Positions 1 to 32,039 of a DNA stretch of 64,000 nt are shown piece by piece (positions within the stretch are counted from its first letter, which is position 1; every line of letters starts with the position of its first letter). Source of the DNA: Corydoras sp. C115 (lineage: Eukaryota; Chordata; Actinopteri; Siluriformes; Callichthyidae); assembly GCA_019802505.1 (NCBI GenBank), contig JAFMOC010000006.1, positions 2,348,501-2,412,500 on the forward strand. The letters run 5' to 3'. The notes below the pieces were generated by a model that was given only the letters and a program-made list of their open reading frames with translations, was not told the origin of the DNA and made no database searches. A program made the translations under genes and the position numbers.

Positions 1-1305
1 GAAAAGCCTTTAAACCCCCAAAGAGCAAGCCGAAGCGACAGTGGCAAGAAAAAACTCCCTTTTATGTTGTTATTCAAGGAAGAAAACTTGGGAGGACCAA
101 GACTCCGTGGGGGACTCATCCTCCTTGAGCAGCCAGGCAGCAACAACAATGTAGGACAGCTATGCACAGATATTAAACAAATGGAAAAACTAACAACTGG
201 AAAACTATTTGTGAGTCCATTAGGGGGCGTCCTGCAGGACCGCCTTGTCAGGTTCCATCCAGTATTCGTCAGCAGAGCCATGGATGAAGATCTCCAGGAA
301 GCCGGGGGACACCTCAAAAGAAACAGACAAGGAAGGCAGTTAGAGCTAATAATAAAGCACGGCATTTAATTAATAAGTAATTGATTGACACACTGCAGCA
401 TGCGACTCCGGCATCACTGACTAGAGCAGCATCACTGACTAGAGCAGCATATCTAAAAGAGGCAGATACTGCAGACTCTACATAGTTGAGATAGCGCCCC
501 GGAACAGCATCATTTAAGCGCCACACCCCTCCATTAATGATGAGGTGGGTGAAGAGGTGAAAACGCCAGCACACACTGATCACAGATTAACCCCCCTCCC
601 AACACAACCAAGTCTGAGATCTACATCTTTATCTACAGGGGATTAATTAAACGCAAGATCAAATAAATGTGTTTTTAATTTATTTTTAAAGATTAATAGT
701 GATTCAGAATTACGAACAGTAACTGGAAGGCTATTCCAAAGTTGAGGAGCCTTGTGGGAGAATGCTCTTCCACCAGCAGTAATTTAATTTATTCTAGGAG
801 TTAAGAGTAGACCAGCACCTTGAGATCGGAGCTCACGTGTTGGCTTGTATGATTGAGTCAGCTCACTCAGATACTGTGGAGCCTGATTATGTAGAATTTT
901 ATATGTTATTAATAAAATTTTGTACTCGATACGAAACTTAACTGGTAGCCAGTGCAAGTTTGATAACACAGGACTGATATGATCAAACTTTCTGGTTTTA
1001 GTTAAAACTCTAGCTGCAGCATTCTGCACAAGTTGTAATTTATGTAATGATTTATTAGAACATCCTGTCAGAAGTGAATTACAATAATCTAACCTTGAGG
1101 TAATAAAAGCATGAATTAGTTTTTCTGTATCTTGGAGGGAGAGGATATTTCGTAGCTTCGAAATGTTACGAAGGTGAAAAAATGCAATTCTAGTAATATT
1201 GCTAATGTGCTTTGTAAAGGAGAGATCTGAATCAATAATGACACCGAGATTATTTACAGATGAACTGGGTCTAATTAAAGAGCGTTCTCCCACAAGGGTC
1301 CTCAA
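1..1305 (-). mobile_element. L2/CR1-type LINE, 3' part, minus strand
   Basis: The minus-strand frame 1305-784 encodes the C-terminal part of a non-LTR retrotransposon ORF2, with NNLGVIIDSDLSFTKHI, SRLDYCNSLLTG, LQLVQNAAARVL and LHWLPVKFRIEYKILL. The frame then decays toward the remnant of a C-terminal THLF segment, and the 3'UTR reaches the left window edge. The same 3' segment occurs inverted at about 1280-2150, so this copy forms one arm of a large palindrome. It lies in the akt1 intron before the kinase exons. Confidence 0.85.
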
Positions 1306-2090
1306 CTTTGGAATAGCCTTCCAGTTACTGTTCGTGATTCTGAATCACTATTAATCTTTAAAAATACATTAAAAACACATTTATTCAATCTTGCGTTTAA
1401 TTAATCCCCTGTAGATAAAGATGTAGATCTCAGGCTTGGCTGTGTTGGGGTGGTAATCTGCGATCAGTGTATGCTGGCGTTTCACCTCTTCACCCACCTC
1501 ATCATTAATGGGGGGGGTGTGGCGCTGAAATGATGCTGTTCCGGGGCACCATCTCAACTATGTAGAGTCTGCAGTATCTGCCTTGTTTAGTTATGCTGCT
1601 CTAGTCAGTGATGCTGCTCTAGTCAGCTCTAGTCACATGCTGCACTGTGTCAATCAATTACTTATTAATTAAATGCTGTGCTTTATTATTAGCTCAACCT
1701 GCCTTCCTTGTCTGTTTATTTTGAGGTGTGACCGGCTTCCTGGAGGTGTAGTCAGATCTTCATCCATAGCTCTGCCGACGAATACTGGATGCAACCTGAA
1801 TATTAATTGGACTGGTGGTCCTGCAGGACCCCCTTAATTTTTAGTCTCACATATAGTGAGACTCACATATAGTCTCACATATTAATGGACTCACATATAG
1901 TTTTTCCATTTGTTAAATATCTGTACATGGCTGTCCTACACTGTTGTGCTGCCTGGCCGCTCAAGGAGGATGAGTCCCCCACTGAGTCTTGGTCCTCCCA
2001 AGGTTTCTTCCTTAAATAACAACATAACAGGGACTTTTTTTCTTGCCACTGTCGCTTTGGCTTGCTCTTTGGGGGTTTAAAGGCTTTTCA
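1..2090. repeat. Large inverted repeat, arms about 0.78 kb with about 0.5-kb spacer
   Basis: Left arm about 1-780 and right arm about 1285-2090 are reverse complements with scattered mismatches. For example GAAAAGCCTTTAAACCCCC at 1 matches GGGGGTTTAAAGGCTTTTC near 2071-2089. The spacer carries the LINE coding segment. Confidence 0.85.
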
Positions 2091-2155
2091 TTCTGTAAAG
2101 CTGCTTTGTGACAATGTACTGTTGTAAAAAGCACTATATAAATAAATTACTTGAA
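1280..2155 (+). mobile_element. L2/CR1-type LINE 3' end, plus-strand copy
   Basis: This is a second copy of the LINE's 3' terminus in opposite orientation. It includes a decayed C-terminal coding end (NSLPV-like, KTHLF-like), the UTR, and the typical fish LINE tail around 2090-2150 (CTGCTTTGTGACAATGTACT, then AAATAAATTA). Its first roughly 800 bp are the reverse complement of about 1-780. Confidence 0.85.
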
Positions 2156-2159
2156 CCTC

Positions 2160-2572
2160 ATCACATGACCTAAGTAACGTATTCCTTCAGGGTTTCATAA
2201 GTTTTAGTAATTCCTTAAAATTTCTGCTCATCTGGTCTTGTAATATTAGGCTCTGATGACACTCATGGTTGAAATACATTTTTTCCCATTTTCATTTGCA
2301 TGAAATTTGCATGCATTTTGCTAAAAAATGCATCCAAATGATCCAGAACGTATTGCAAACTGAACTTGAGGTTTATATTAAGAGAGAAATTTACAAAATT
2401 AAATCCATGTGAGTTTAACCTTTCAGAGTTTTATTGCCTTTCCTGAAAAGTACAATGTGTATTTTTGTTAGGGTGTGTGAGTTAGGCTAATGCTTTACTC
2501 TGTCTTTGAGGGACCACATTGTGTTAGAAGTCAGTTTGTTGTATGTTGACCAAAGCTGATTTAAAATAAAAA
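2160..2572. other. akt1 intron DNA, nothing recognised
   Basis: AT-rich sequence without coding similarity, repeat ends or splice-competent exon that I can support. Confidence 0.5.
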
Positions 2573-2580
2573 AAGTGTGA

Positions 2581-2670
<90 letters not shown>
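2573..2670. repeat. (TG)n(TA)n compound microsatellite
   Basis: A short TG run passes directly into about 70 bp of alternating TA in the akt1 intron. Confidence 0.95.
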
Positions 2671-2805
2671 TATTGTTTACCTTTTAACAGGATTCTGATC
2701 TAAAGAGGTCAAGAGGTTCTGTTGAGATTGTCTTTTACTGGATGATAAATGAATGATATATGATGACGTAGAATATATATATAGATAGGTGTTTTGGAAA
2801 CATTT

Positions 2806-5313
2806 TACATTTATATACTTTACATTTATTCATTTAGCAGAAACTTTTATCCAAAGCAACTTACAAATGAGAACATTACAAGTCAGAAGTTATGCAGAAA
2901 ACCAACTATTCTGTAAATTCATCAAACCTGGTTGTTATTTGATGCTGCGCCCCCCCCCCTTTTTTTTTTATTTATTTATTTATTTTTTATTTTATTTTTT
3001 TTACAACAGGTATTTGTTAAAGAGATGCGTCTTCAGTAGTTTCTTAAAACTGCTTAGTGATTGTGCCTTACGGACAGAGTTCGGAAGATCGTTCCACCAT
3101 TTTTCAGTGGTGAACACCACAGAGTGAGAATTAGCTCCTCGGTGAGGTGGAATCGCCAGGCGGCAATCATCACTGGAGCGAAGTGAACGAGTCGGAGTGT
3201 ATTTTGAAAAGATAGAGTTAAGGTAGGAGGGGGAAGATCCAGAAATGTTTCTGTAGGCCAGAGTCAGTGACTTGTACTGAATGCGAGCAGCTACAGGGAG
3301 CCAATGTAGGGAAATGAGTAGTGGAGTGACATGAGTTCGCTTGGGCTGGTGAAACACAAGTCGGGCTGCAGAGATTGTGGAACCATCAATTTGGAAGGTC
3401 AGGTTGTGATGGATTGAGGGTTTAGCTGGGATAATGAGAAGCTCTGTTTTTTCTAAATTTAATTTGAGATGAAGGGCCTTCATCCAAACATATGTCGGTG
3501 AGGCAGGCAGATAGCCGATTTGGTGTTGGTGGTGTCGTCAGGGGCAAAAGACAGATGAAGCTAAGTGTCATCAGCATAGCAGTGGTAAGAAAAACCATGC
3601 GCCTGGATGACTGTGCTCAGTGATGTCATGCATAGTGAGAAGAGGAGAGGACCAAGTACAGAGCCCTGAGGCACACCAGTGCGTACTTGATGAGAGTTAG
3701 AGATCTCCCCATTCCATGACACTTTGAAGGTCCTTCCTGTGAGATAGGATCGAAACCACCCAAGTGTCATATCAGAAAAGCCTAATTCAGACAGAGTGGA
3801 CAGAAGAATCTGATGATTTACTGTATCAAAAGCTACAGAAAGGTCTAGCAGAATGAGGACAGAGGATTGAGATTTTGCTTTGGCAGATTTGAGTGAGTCA
3901 GTCACAGAGAGCAATGCTGTCTCCTTGGAGTGACCATATCTAAAACCAGACTGATTGGGATCAAGGAGATTATTCTGATTAAGAAATTTGGAGACCTGTG
4001 TGGATACCACCCGTTCAAGTGTTTTAGACAGGAAAGGTAAAATAGAAACAGGTCTGTAGCTCTCGACCAAATTTGGGTTGAGCGTAGGTTTTTTGAGTAG
4101 GGGTTTGACTATGGCCTGTTTGAAACAATTTGGAAAAGTACCAGACGTGAGAGAGGAGTTAATGATGTGTGTGAGTGCTGGTGTGATGGAGGAGGCGATG
4201 GATTGAAGAAGGTGGGATGGGATGGAATCAAGGGGGCAAGTAGTTGGGTTACTGGCAAGAAGAATATTGCAGATGTCAGATTCTGCGACAAGGGAGAAGG
4301 AGGAGAGGGTTGGATGTGTGAGATGTAGTGTTGTGGAAATGGTGAGTATGAAGGAGTTTGCTGATGCCCTCGATGTTTTCTGTAAAAAAGGTTACAAAGA
4401 CATCAGCTGACAGAGAAGTGTTAGGAGGGGGAGAGGAGTTAGTAGTGAGTTGAAGGTACTGAATAAGGTGCGGACATCTGAGATGCATGTTACTTTGGAC
4501 TGGAAGAACAAGGATTTAGCAGCAGTTACATCCTTTGAGAAAGTGGCAAATGAGGACTGGTATGATTCTAAATCTGAAGGCAGACCAGACTTGCGCCATT
4601 TTCTTTCGGCGGAACGAAGAGAAGTACGTTGCTTCCGAAGCATCTCCGTGAGCCAGGGACTGGATGGAGAACTGTGTGTTTTCCTGGTGGATTTTGGACA
4701 GACCTGGTCAAGACATGAAGTCAAGGTGGAGCAGAATGTGCTTGATGCAGTGTTAGTGTCAAAGGTTAAGAAGTTACTGATGCTAGGAAGGGCATCTGTA
4801 ACCAAGTCAGCAAAGAGTGTTAGAGAGAGCGCTAAAATTGTGACGTACCTGAGATGTTTTGCTGATGCTCACGGGAGGTGGTGGAAGAGAGACAGAGAAC
4901 TGTATGAAGAAGTGTTCTGATTCATGAAGTGGAGTGATGTGTATGTCAGAAGAGAGACATGAGCGCGTCATGATGAGGTCGAGCTGGTTGCCAGCCTGGT
5001 GGGTAGCTGAGGTGCAGAGTAGATGGAGGCCCAGGCTGCAGATGAGATCAAGAAACTCAGCGGCGTACGGTTGGTCTAAGTGAATGTTGAAATCGCAGAG
5101 GACGACAAGAGGACAACCATCATCTGGAAGGGATGATAATAACATATCGAATTCCTCGACGAAGTTATCTAGTTGACCTGGGGGGCAATAGATGACAAGA
5201 AAATGACATTTAACCGGTTCAGTGATTGTCAGTGCATGGAATTCGAATGAGACAGTGTTTGATAAAAGTGTAAGAGGAGAGAATTTCCTCTTCCTGAAAC
5301 AGGAGAGAAACAT
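2806..5313 (-). mobile_element. L2-type LINE, internally deleted and frameshifted
   Basis: Read on the minus strand in order: an apurinic-type endonuclease segment (5313-4807, LVVLCDFNIHL, HQAGNQLDLIM); a linker (4805-4392); reverse transcriptase (4070-3561, ESYRPVSILPFLSKTLERVV, LDLSVAFDTVNH, TGVPQGSVLGPLLFSL and the catalytic CYADDT); then, in another frame, a C-terminal part (3483-3001, SLHWLPVAARIQYKSLTLAY, LLKTHLF). In that last part ISAARL jumps to FHQPKRTHVTPLL, which looks like loss of roughly 80 residues. The 3' tail near 2811-2870 is the fish LINE/SINE tail. The 5' end of the endonuclease is missing, so the copy is dead. Its 5' side lies about 60 bp before an akt1 exon. Confidence 0.9.
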
Positions 5314-5374
5314 GACTATAACAAAAAGAACTGTATTTAATATCTACTTTTTTTTATCTTTTTTTTTTTTTTAG

Positions 5375-25018
<19,644 letters not shown>

Positions 25019-26926
25019 GATGACTCCTTTGCCCGTTTATGCCTGTGCGCCACTGAGTCCAGCACCCCTTACTGGGTGCTTCGGGTAGACGTTGCTCTTT
25101 TGCACCACTGACACATTTTTCCCTACCAACACCTGAATGACCCAAAGCTGGAATATCTGAAGTTTACATCTTGCTGGACTTCACACTCTTCAGACTGTGG
25201 GCCTTTCTACCAGTTTGATTTGCCTTACACACCGTCACATTTCGTCACAACACCCACATTGTGCTTTCCATAACATAGTGGTGAGAATTTACCATCCAGT
25301 AAACGTTTGTCGCTTATGTGGCCTTCCCCCCATTGCTTTCATTCAGTGGATGTACGAGGGAACACTACACCACAACCTGAAATCTGAAAATCGAGTTTGC
25401 AGCGGCAAACAAGGACCATAGGATTTACTTTTCTGAAAGCCAGTCAGGTATTTATAGTAGGTAACTATGAAATGACAATGATTCCTGTATTACTTTTTTA
25501 TTTAAACAAAATCAGACCAACTATTTGGACCAACTAGACCTTTAGGTGTATTTACTTAAAGGCCAAATTAAAAGGTGTGGAGATTTAACATTCAATTAAA
25601 CAAAACCGGACCTGCATGAAGTTGGATTTTAAATTAGTATTTTTTTTGTTTTGTTTTGTTTTCCTCTCAGTGGTTGCTTTGGCCCCACAGCTTCAGGCAA
25701 AATTCTATTCTGCATTTGTAATATTTTGTACTTGATGTGCAATACTGTAGCTAAATAAGGGCACAGACCTAATGTAGTCACAGTTTGAAACAAGGCCGAA
25801 TCAGTTTTTTCTGCAGGAACTGAAAGCAGCGAAGAGGAGATCAATATCAAACACCTTTATGCTCTCATGCCGTCCTGTCAAACCACAGGCCCTGCTTTTT
25901 CTTTGTTTTGTCTTGATATACTTTTTGGTCTATCCTCATTATCTTTTCCACCGGACTGTTTCTGATTTGAGTGCATTTTTCTCGGTGCACATTGCACAAC
26001 CTCGGTGAGGTACTACAACTACTTTAACAACTTTAGGGACCTTCTAATGACTTTATTGGAAATCCGACGGATTCAAAAGGCAGAACCAGATTGCAGTCTT
26101 TTGAAAAGGCTGCACCTTTGTTTATTATTTATATTTTTTAAAAACCAGCAGATCGACCTTGCAGCGGAAATGCACCTCTGTCTAAAATACTGTTGTTTAT
26201 TTTGTACAGTTATGCATTACTCATGCTGTCTGGGAGCAACACTGCAAACTTAATTAGTCGTGACTTCTAGCAGGCAAAATCGGCCTTTGTTTACAAACTA
26301 AAGCCGTTAAGAGTATTTGAGCCTACAGGATCGCTCTGTATGTTTTATGAATATGCTTCAGACATTTGTAACATTATCTGGCTATTACAAATTAGAAACA
26401 ATATGATAACCCTTGCTGAATTTGTTATTGCTTACAATTTATGGGCTGCTTTATGACTGTTTCTTTACAGAATCTTAGCTAAAGCGTCTTTATTTGAGAA
26501 GGCGATACGAACCAGCACTTCTGGCCAACACTGAAAAAAGGTGTAAATACCATGTAATGTTTTCAAAAACCATGCAGTTTATCCCTTGTAAAGATGATGG
26601 AATGAGTTTTGTGCAGATATGTTGGAAAGCTACAAATCATGGTCATAGTTTTAGCATCAGTCACAAATTGTCAGTACATTTCTTGATCAGTGTTTAAAAT
26701 TCACATCATAATCACCGTACAAATATACGTCAATGAATGTAAATGCTTTTCTCCCCTCCACTTTTTTACCTTAATAATAACCTATTTTTTGTATTTTTGC
26801 TCAGTTCAAATGAGCAATAAGTAGCTTTTTCATAGTGTTGCATATAGTTTGTCACATGCTTTGCCTTACTGTGCAACATCTGAAGAGGAAATACTTGTGA
26901 CCAGGAGAAAATTGCCAGTGCCCATC

Positions 26927-26929
<3 letters not shown>

Positions 26930-27021
<92 letters not shown>

Positions 27022-27022
27022 C
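26930..27022. repeat. (TA)n(TG)n(TA)n microsatellite
   Basis: Abuts the left end of the Tc1-like element in the akt1 3'UTR. Confidence 0.95.
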
Positions 27023-27033
27023 ACATACATATA

Positions 27034-28343
27034 CAGTCATGGCCAAAAGTTTTGAGAATGACACAAATATAATATTATACTTTCACATGATCTGCTGCCC
27101 TCTGGTTTTTATGTGTGTTTGTCAGATGTTTTTATCACATACAGAAATATAATTGCAATCATATTATGAGTAACAAAAGCTTTTATTGACAGTTAGAATG
27201 AGTTAATGCAGCAAGTCAATATTTGCAGTGTTGACCCTTCTTCTTAAGGACCTCTGCAATTCTCCCTGGCATGCTCTCAATCAACTTCTGGACCAAATGC
27301 TGACTGATAGCAGTCCATTCTTGCACAATCAATGCTTGCATTTTGTCAGAATCTTGGATGGTTGGGAGAAGTTGCTCTCACAGGACATTCTGGTACCATT
27401 CTTTATTCATGGCTGTGTTTTTAGGCAAGACTGAGAGATCCCTTGGCTGAGAAGCAACCCCACACATGAATGGTTTCAGGATACTTTACAGTTGGCATGA
27501 GACAAGACTGGTGGTAGCGCTCACCTCGTCTTCTCCGACTAAGCTGCTTTCAAGATGTCCCAAACAATCGGAAAGGGGATTCATCAGAGAAAATGACTTT
27601 ACCCCAGTCCTCAGCAGTCCACTCCCTGTACCTTTTGCAGAATATCAGTCTGTCCCTGATGTTTTTTCTGGAGAGAAGTGGCTTCTTTGCTGCCCTCCTT
27701 GAGACCAGGCCTTGCTCCAAGAGTCTCTGCCTCACAGTGCGTGCAGATGCACTCACACCTGCCTGCTGCCATTCCTGAGCAAGCTCTGCACTGCTGGTAG
27801 CCCGATCCCACAGCTGAAACACTTTTAAGAGACGGTCCTGGCCCTTGCTGGTCTTTCTTGGGTGCCCTGGAGCCTTTTTGGCAACAATGGAACCTCTCTC
27901 CTTGAAATTCTTGATGATGCGATAGATTGTCGACTGAGGTTCAATCTTTCTAACTGTGATACTCTTGCCTGGTAGGCCATTTTTGTGCAGTGCAATGATG
28001 ACTGCACACATTTCTTTAGAGATAACCAAGGTTAACAGAAGAGAAACAATGATGCCAAGCACCAGCCTCCTTTTAAAATGACCAGTGGTGTCATTCTTAC
28101 TTAATCATTACTGAAACGATGTTAGCTGATCCTTTTAAGGCAGGGCTGCAATGAAGTTGAAATGTGTTTTGGGGGATAAAGTTCATTTTCTAGGCAAATA
28201 TTGACTTTGCAATTAATTGCTGTTAAGCTGATCACTCTTTATAACATTCTGGAGTATATGCAAATTGCCATTATAAAAACTGAAGCAGTAGACTTTGTAA
28301 AAATTAATATTTGGATCATTCTCAAAACTTTTGGCCATGACTG
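27034..28343 (-). mobile_element. Tc1-like transposon with deleted transposase, in akt1 3'UTR
   Basis: The ends are inverted repeats: CAGTCATGGCCAAAAGTTTT then GAGAATGA on the left, matched for 28 bp on the right, each next to TA (27032-27033, 28344-28345). A shared inner motif (GTCAATATTTGC near 27216 and 28200) suggests IR/DR-type ends. The minus-strand frame 28062-27550 encodes the N-terminal helix-turn-helix region (NGLPGKSI, KNFKERGS, HPRKTSKGQD) and the first catalytic block VIFSDES. Downstream, text resembling HVWGCFSAKG is followed by stops and then by a C-terminal VQEWTAISQHLVQKLIESMP segment. The catalytic centre between them is missing, so the copy is not autonomous. Confidence 0.9.
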
Positions 28344-28351
28344 TACAGTTT

Positions 28352-28557
<206 letters not shown>

Positions 28558-28787
28558 GTGTGTGTCCCTTCGTAAAGTCTACTTATTGTTCTGCTAGACA
28601 CAGTTGTTACACTTGCATATGCTTTTCATATTTTCTTGTTATCTTTTTGAAATGGGGAGATAGTTTGCTTTTTTTATCTACCTACTTTTCCTTAACTCTC
28701 AAAGACACAAACTTTAGTATACGAATATTATAAACTTTGTATGCACATCTGTTTATATGGCTTCAACTTTTTCTGTGGAACTGAGTT

Positions 28788-28793
28788 AATAAA
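28788..28793 (+). promoter_or_regulatory. akt1: Candidate akt1 polyadenylation signal
   Basis: AATAAA in GAGTTAATAAAAGG. It is one of several AATAAA matches (others near 28866 and 28891); choice is by position only. Confidence 0.35.
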
Positions 28794-28810
28794 AGGTTTG
28801 GCTAAATGGT

Positions 28811-29580
28811 GTATATATGAGTTTTTTCATGATGTAAATTCTAAACCATAACATCTGAAGCCAGAAATAAAGGGAAAAAATAAAATTAATGAAATAAAAT
28901 TTTGAATGAAAGTGTTTAAAAAAAATTAAATAGTATTTAAGTATTTTACTTGTCATTCCAATAATATAAAGTGGTGTATAGTATACAGTGGAACGAAACA
29001 ACGTTCTCCAAGAACACGGTGCCACACAGAACAGCAACTACACAACCCAGCATGTGTGCAAAAAGCTAGTGCAAAACAATAATTACAATAAATACAAGAC
29101 AATATGAAGTACAATAAACATTCAAGTAATGGAAGGGAACAATGCAACAGACAATATACAGGACGATAAACATTAAGTAAATGGGAGTTGGTGCAGGTGG
29201 CCCTCTGGTGGTGTGAGCGGCAAGGTGCAAAATATCTTCACGTTTATAAATGTTTAAAAAAGTGTATTTTTAGTAGCAGTTGTTTATAATTGTAAATTTA
29301 GCAAGTTTATAGCATAGCATCGTATAGTGCATCGTGAATAGCATCGTAACAAAATCTGCCCAAACTATTTCACAGGATGGGTTTTTATGCTGAAATGAAT
29401 GCACTCCACATTAAATCTATTTATCATCTAATTTTGTCTCTATTTTGAAAACATTGTTTGAATAAACTTCTGGCTTGTCCATGTGATCTTAAACAGCATA
29501 TGTTTCTTTAAGAAGGCAGCAAATTTCTATAGTAATAGAAAATTTAAAATTAAAAAAAGAATAATAATAAAATAAACAAA
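28811..29580. other. Intergenic DNA, nothing recognised
   Basis: AT-rich sequence between the akt1 3'UTR and the first intergenic repeat. Confidence 0.5.
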
Positions 29581-29835
29581 TAAACTGGTCTTCCATGACG
29601 TAATGTAGTCCAATTTTTAAAGTGAAATCTCATCTCTGAGTAACAGGTTTCCAGGTCTCTAACAATCAAATAGTCATCTAGTGGCCAAATTACAGAACGT
29701 AGTTTATGATAAACACGCATTGATACGAATGTGAAGTGGTCAGAGTTGTGTATTATTGTCAACATTGTTACGACTGGACAAACAGCTCAGCTAAACAGAT
29801 TTAAGGACCAAAAGTACCCATTTTATAAAGACTTA
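29580..29835 (+). mobile_element. Palindromic-end repeat family, copy 5 (partial)
   Basis: Holds the TCTTCCATGACGTAATGTAG, CATCTAGTGGCCAAATTACA and ACAGATTTAAGGACC blocks. The left end is missing. Confidence 0.7.
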
Positions 29836-29859
29836 ATATTCTGTTGTATCTATAGTGTA

Positions 29860-30207
29860 TCTGTTATCTTCTGCTTTATCCTATATTAGCATCGCGGGGG
29901 GGTTCCCCATGCCCGTCCAGGGGAGAATGTTTCGGGCACTGGAAAGATACACTCAGGACAGGGCGCCAATCTATCGCTGGGCACACACTCACTCAGACAC
30001 GCACACATACACACTCTATATGGGGCAATTTGGAGAACTCAAATGACTTGATCCATGTTTTTGGACTGTGGGAGGAAACAGGAGAACCCGGAGGAAACCC
30101 ACGCGGACACGGGGAGAACATGGAAACTCCACCCAGATGGGGATTCAAACCGGGAATCCCTAGCGCTGAGTGGTGAATGTTCTAACCACTATGCCACCGT
30201 GCCGCCC
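29860..30207 (-). mobile_element. SINE family A copy
   Basis: A near full-length minus-strand copy from TTATCTTCTGCTTTATCC to CCACTATGCCACCGTGCCGCCC. Confidence 0.88.
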
Positions 30208-30339
30208 TTGTATCTGTATTGTTATTTATAATGTTCTAAAATGATCTTGTGGTGTGATTGGGTGCTGTTATTCAGTGCTCATGTTACATCGGTCCCCCTA
30301 ATTTTATTTGCACTGTAGCTTTCAGACACACTTTCACTT

Positions 30340-30707
30340 TACACATTCACTGCAACACGTTGGGTGGGAGGAGGGGGAGGGCGGGTCTTCACACGCCTGG
30401 CCCTGTGCGCCCTACCTGGGGTGGGGACTGGCTGGCTGCCTCACTGGGACACTGCGGGCCCAATGCCGGTGTCCCCGGCTCACGCCAGTTGTCCTTATTT
30501 GTTAAATGTGTGCATGAGTGTGAGATTGGTGTGTACAATTGGGATGAATGGGCACTTGTGTGAATGTGAGGGTGTGGACGAGGGGTCCTGGATCTGTAGC
30601 CTGCTGAGCTCGTCACCTTCGGGGACACTGGGCGTCGCTGTCACCATGGTGTGGTGTCTGACCTCTTACCTTGGTGGTGATGTCCTGGGGGTGGTTTGGG
30701 CTTCCTT

Positions 30708-30747
<40 letters not shown>

Positions 30748-31090
30748 GGGGGGGGGGCTCTACCGGGGGTCGGGTTGTTATTTGGTAATGCGGGTGCTGG
30801 GGCCTTGGGAGCCGCATGCTCAGCTCTTGCTGGGGGTGCTGGCCTGGGGGGGAGGGTTGGATGTCTCGTTGCCTCTGACTCTCCGGGTTCCTGCCCCCTG
30901 TCCGTGGGGGCCTCGTCTGGGGTCTCCGTCCTTCCTCCTCTGCGGTGCGTGTGCGATGGCCATCGGGTTGTGTGGCCCCTGGTCTTCAGGTTCCCGTTGG
31001 CCTCGGTTGGTCTGGGTCCCCCTGGTCTTTCCCTATCTGTCGCTGGGCCATGGGAGAATGGTCGCGGTTTCTTGACCTCATCATGAATGC
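30340..31090. repeat. GC-rich, G/T-skewed block of unknown class
   Basis: A 0.75-kb GC-rich island in AT-rich intergenic DNA, with the + strand rich in G and T. It contains (GT)n plus a G-run at 30713-30757. A 240-codon open frame (30364-31086) crosses it, but its composition (poly-Gly, poly-Val-Cys, no domain) and a competing open frame on the other strand argue against coding. It probably belongs to a dispersed fish repeat; I cannot name it. Confidence 0.5.
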
Positions 31091-31269
31091 ATTCCATAAC
31101 AGGGGCACATATATATACATATATATATAAGTATGTATGTATTTTTTTTAGATTGTTTCTTTTTTTCCCTCTTTCTTCTTTTCCTCCTCTTTTTTCCCCT
31201 GTCATGCATTTGCGGAATAATTCAAATCAATCAAATAAAAGCACAATTAACAGGAATAGGCTACAATAA

Positions 31270-31950
31270 TCTGTAGAACTGTTCCTGTAAAAACGTAAAA
31301 GCAAACATGTATGGTACATCAGTGCAGTCAGATTACCATTCAGATTGCAAAAGCTACCAGACATGACAGGATAAAAAATTTTTAAATTATCTTTATCTGG
31401 TCTCTATATTGATTTGATCTTTGGGCTTACACAAGGTGCCTTTGAATACAGCATTACAAAATAACTGAAACCAGTCATAAGCAATCAATGTTAATGAACT
31501 AGCAGCAGGTGTGGCACTTCTGTGACTCTAAAAACACTTCTTGGAATGCTGTCATACAAGCTGATGAGCTGTACCTCATTCAAGTCTGCTGTAATTGGAT
31601 TGGAGGATATCTGTGTCACAGTCTGTAATTAAAAATTGGCTTAAAATGCACAAAGTTATGTCCATCAGATATTGTTAATACAATTTCCAGTAATGATTAT
31701 TTAACCACAATAACATTTAAGTAGTAGTAGGATCTTTCTTAGTAGTAGTCAAACTCTCTTTTGTTCATCTCCATATTAGCAAATCATATATAATGCTCAC
31801 TGTTTGAAAATGAATAGCATTAAAGTAAATTCTATATTAAAAAAAATCATTCTGCATCAAGTGATGGAGATAATATTAAATCTATTTCTATGAATTTCCA
31901 AATGACAGCAAAATTCTTTTTTGCACCAGTGACCCAATGTATTTCTAAAT
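31270..31950. other. Intergenic DNA, nothing recognised
   Basis: No supported gene or repeat. Confidence 0.5.
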
Positions 31951-32039
31951 TATTTCAAGGATTAGAAGAAAACCTTCAACTATCATACAACAAATATTGT
32001 ATATTAGAACTAAATTAAGTCACTCAGTATGTCATTATT

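Noticed and set aside
27034..28343. Tc1 transposase as an intact gene
   Set aside because: Stops and loss of the catalytic centre.
30364..31086. 240-residue open frame as a real gene
   Set aside because: Low-complexity Gly/Val/Cys content, no homology I recognise, competing frames on both strands, no splice or poly(A) context. Kept only as a composition anomaly.
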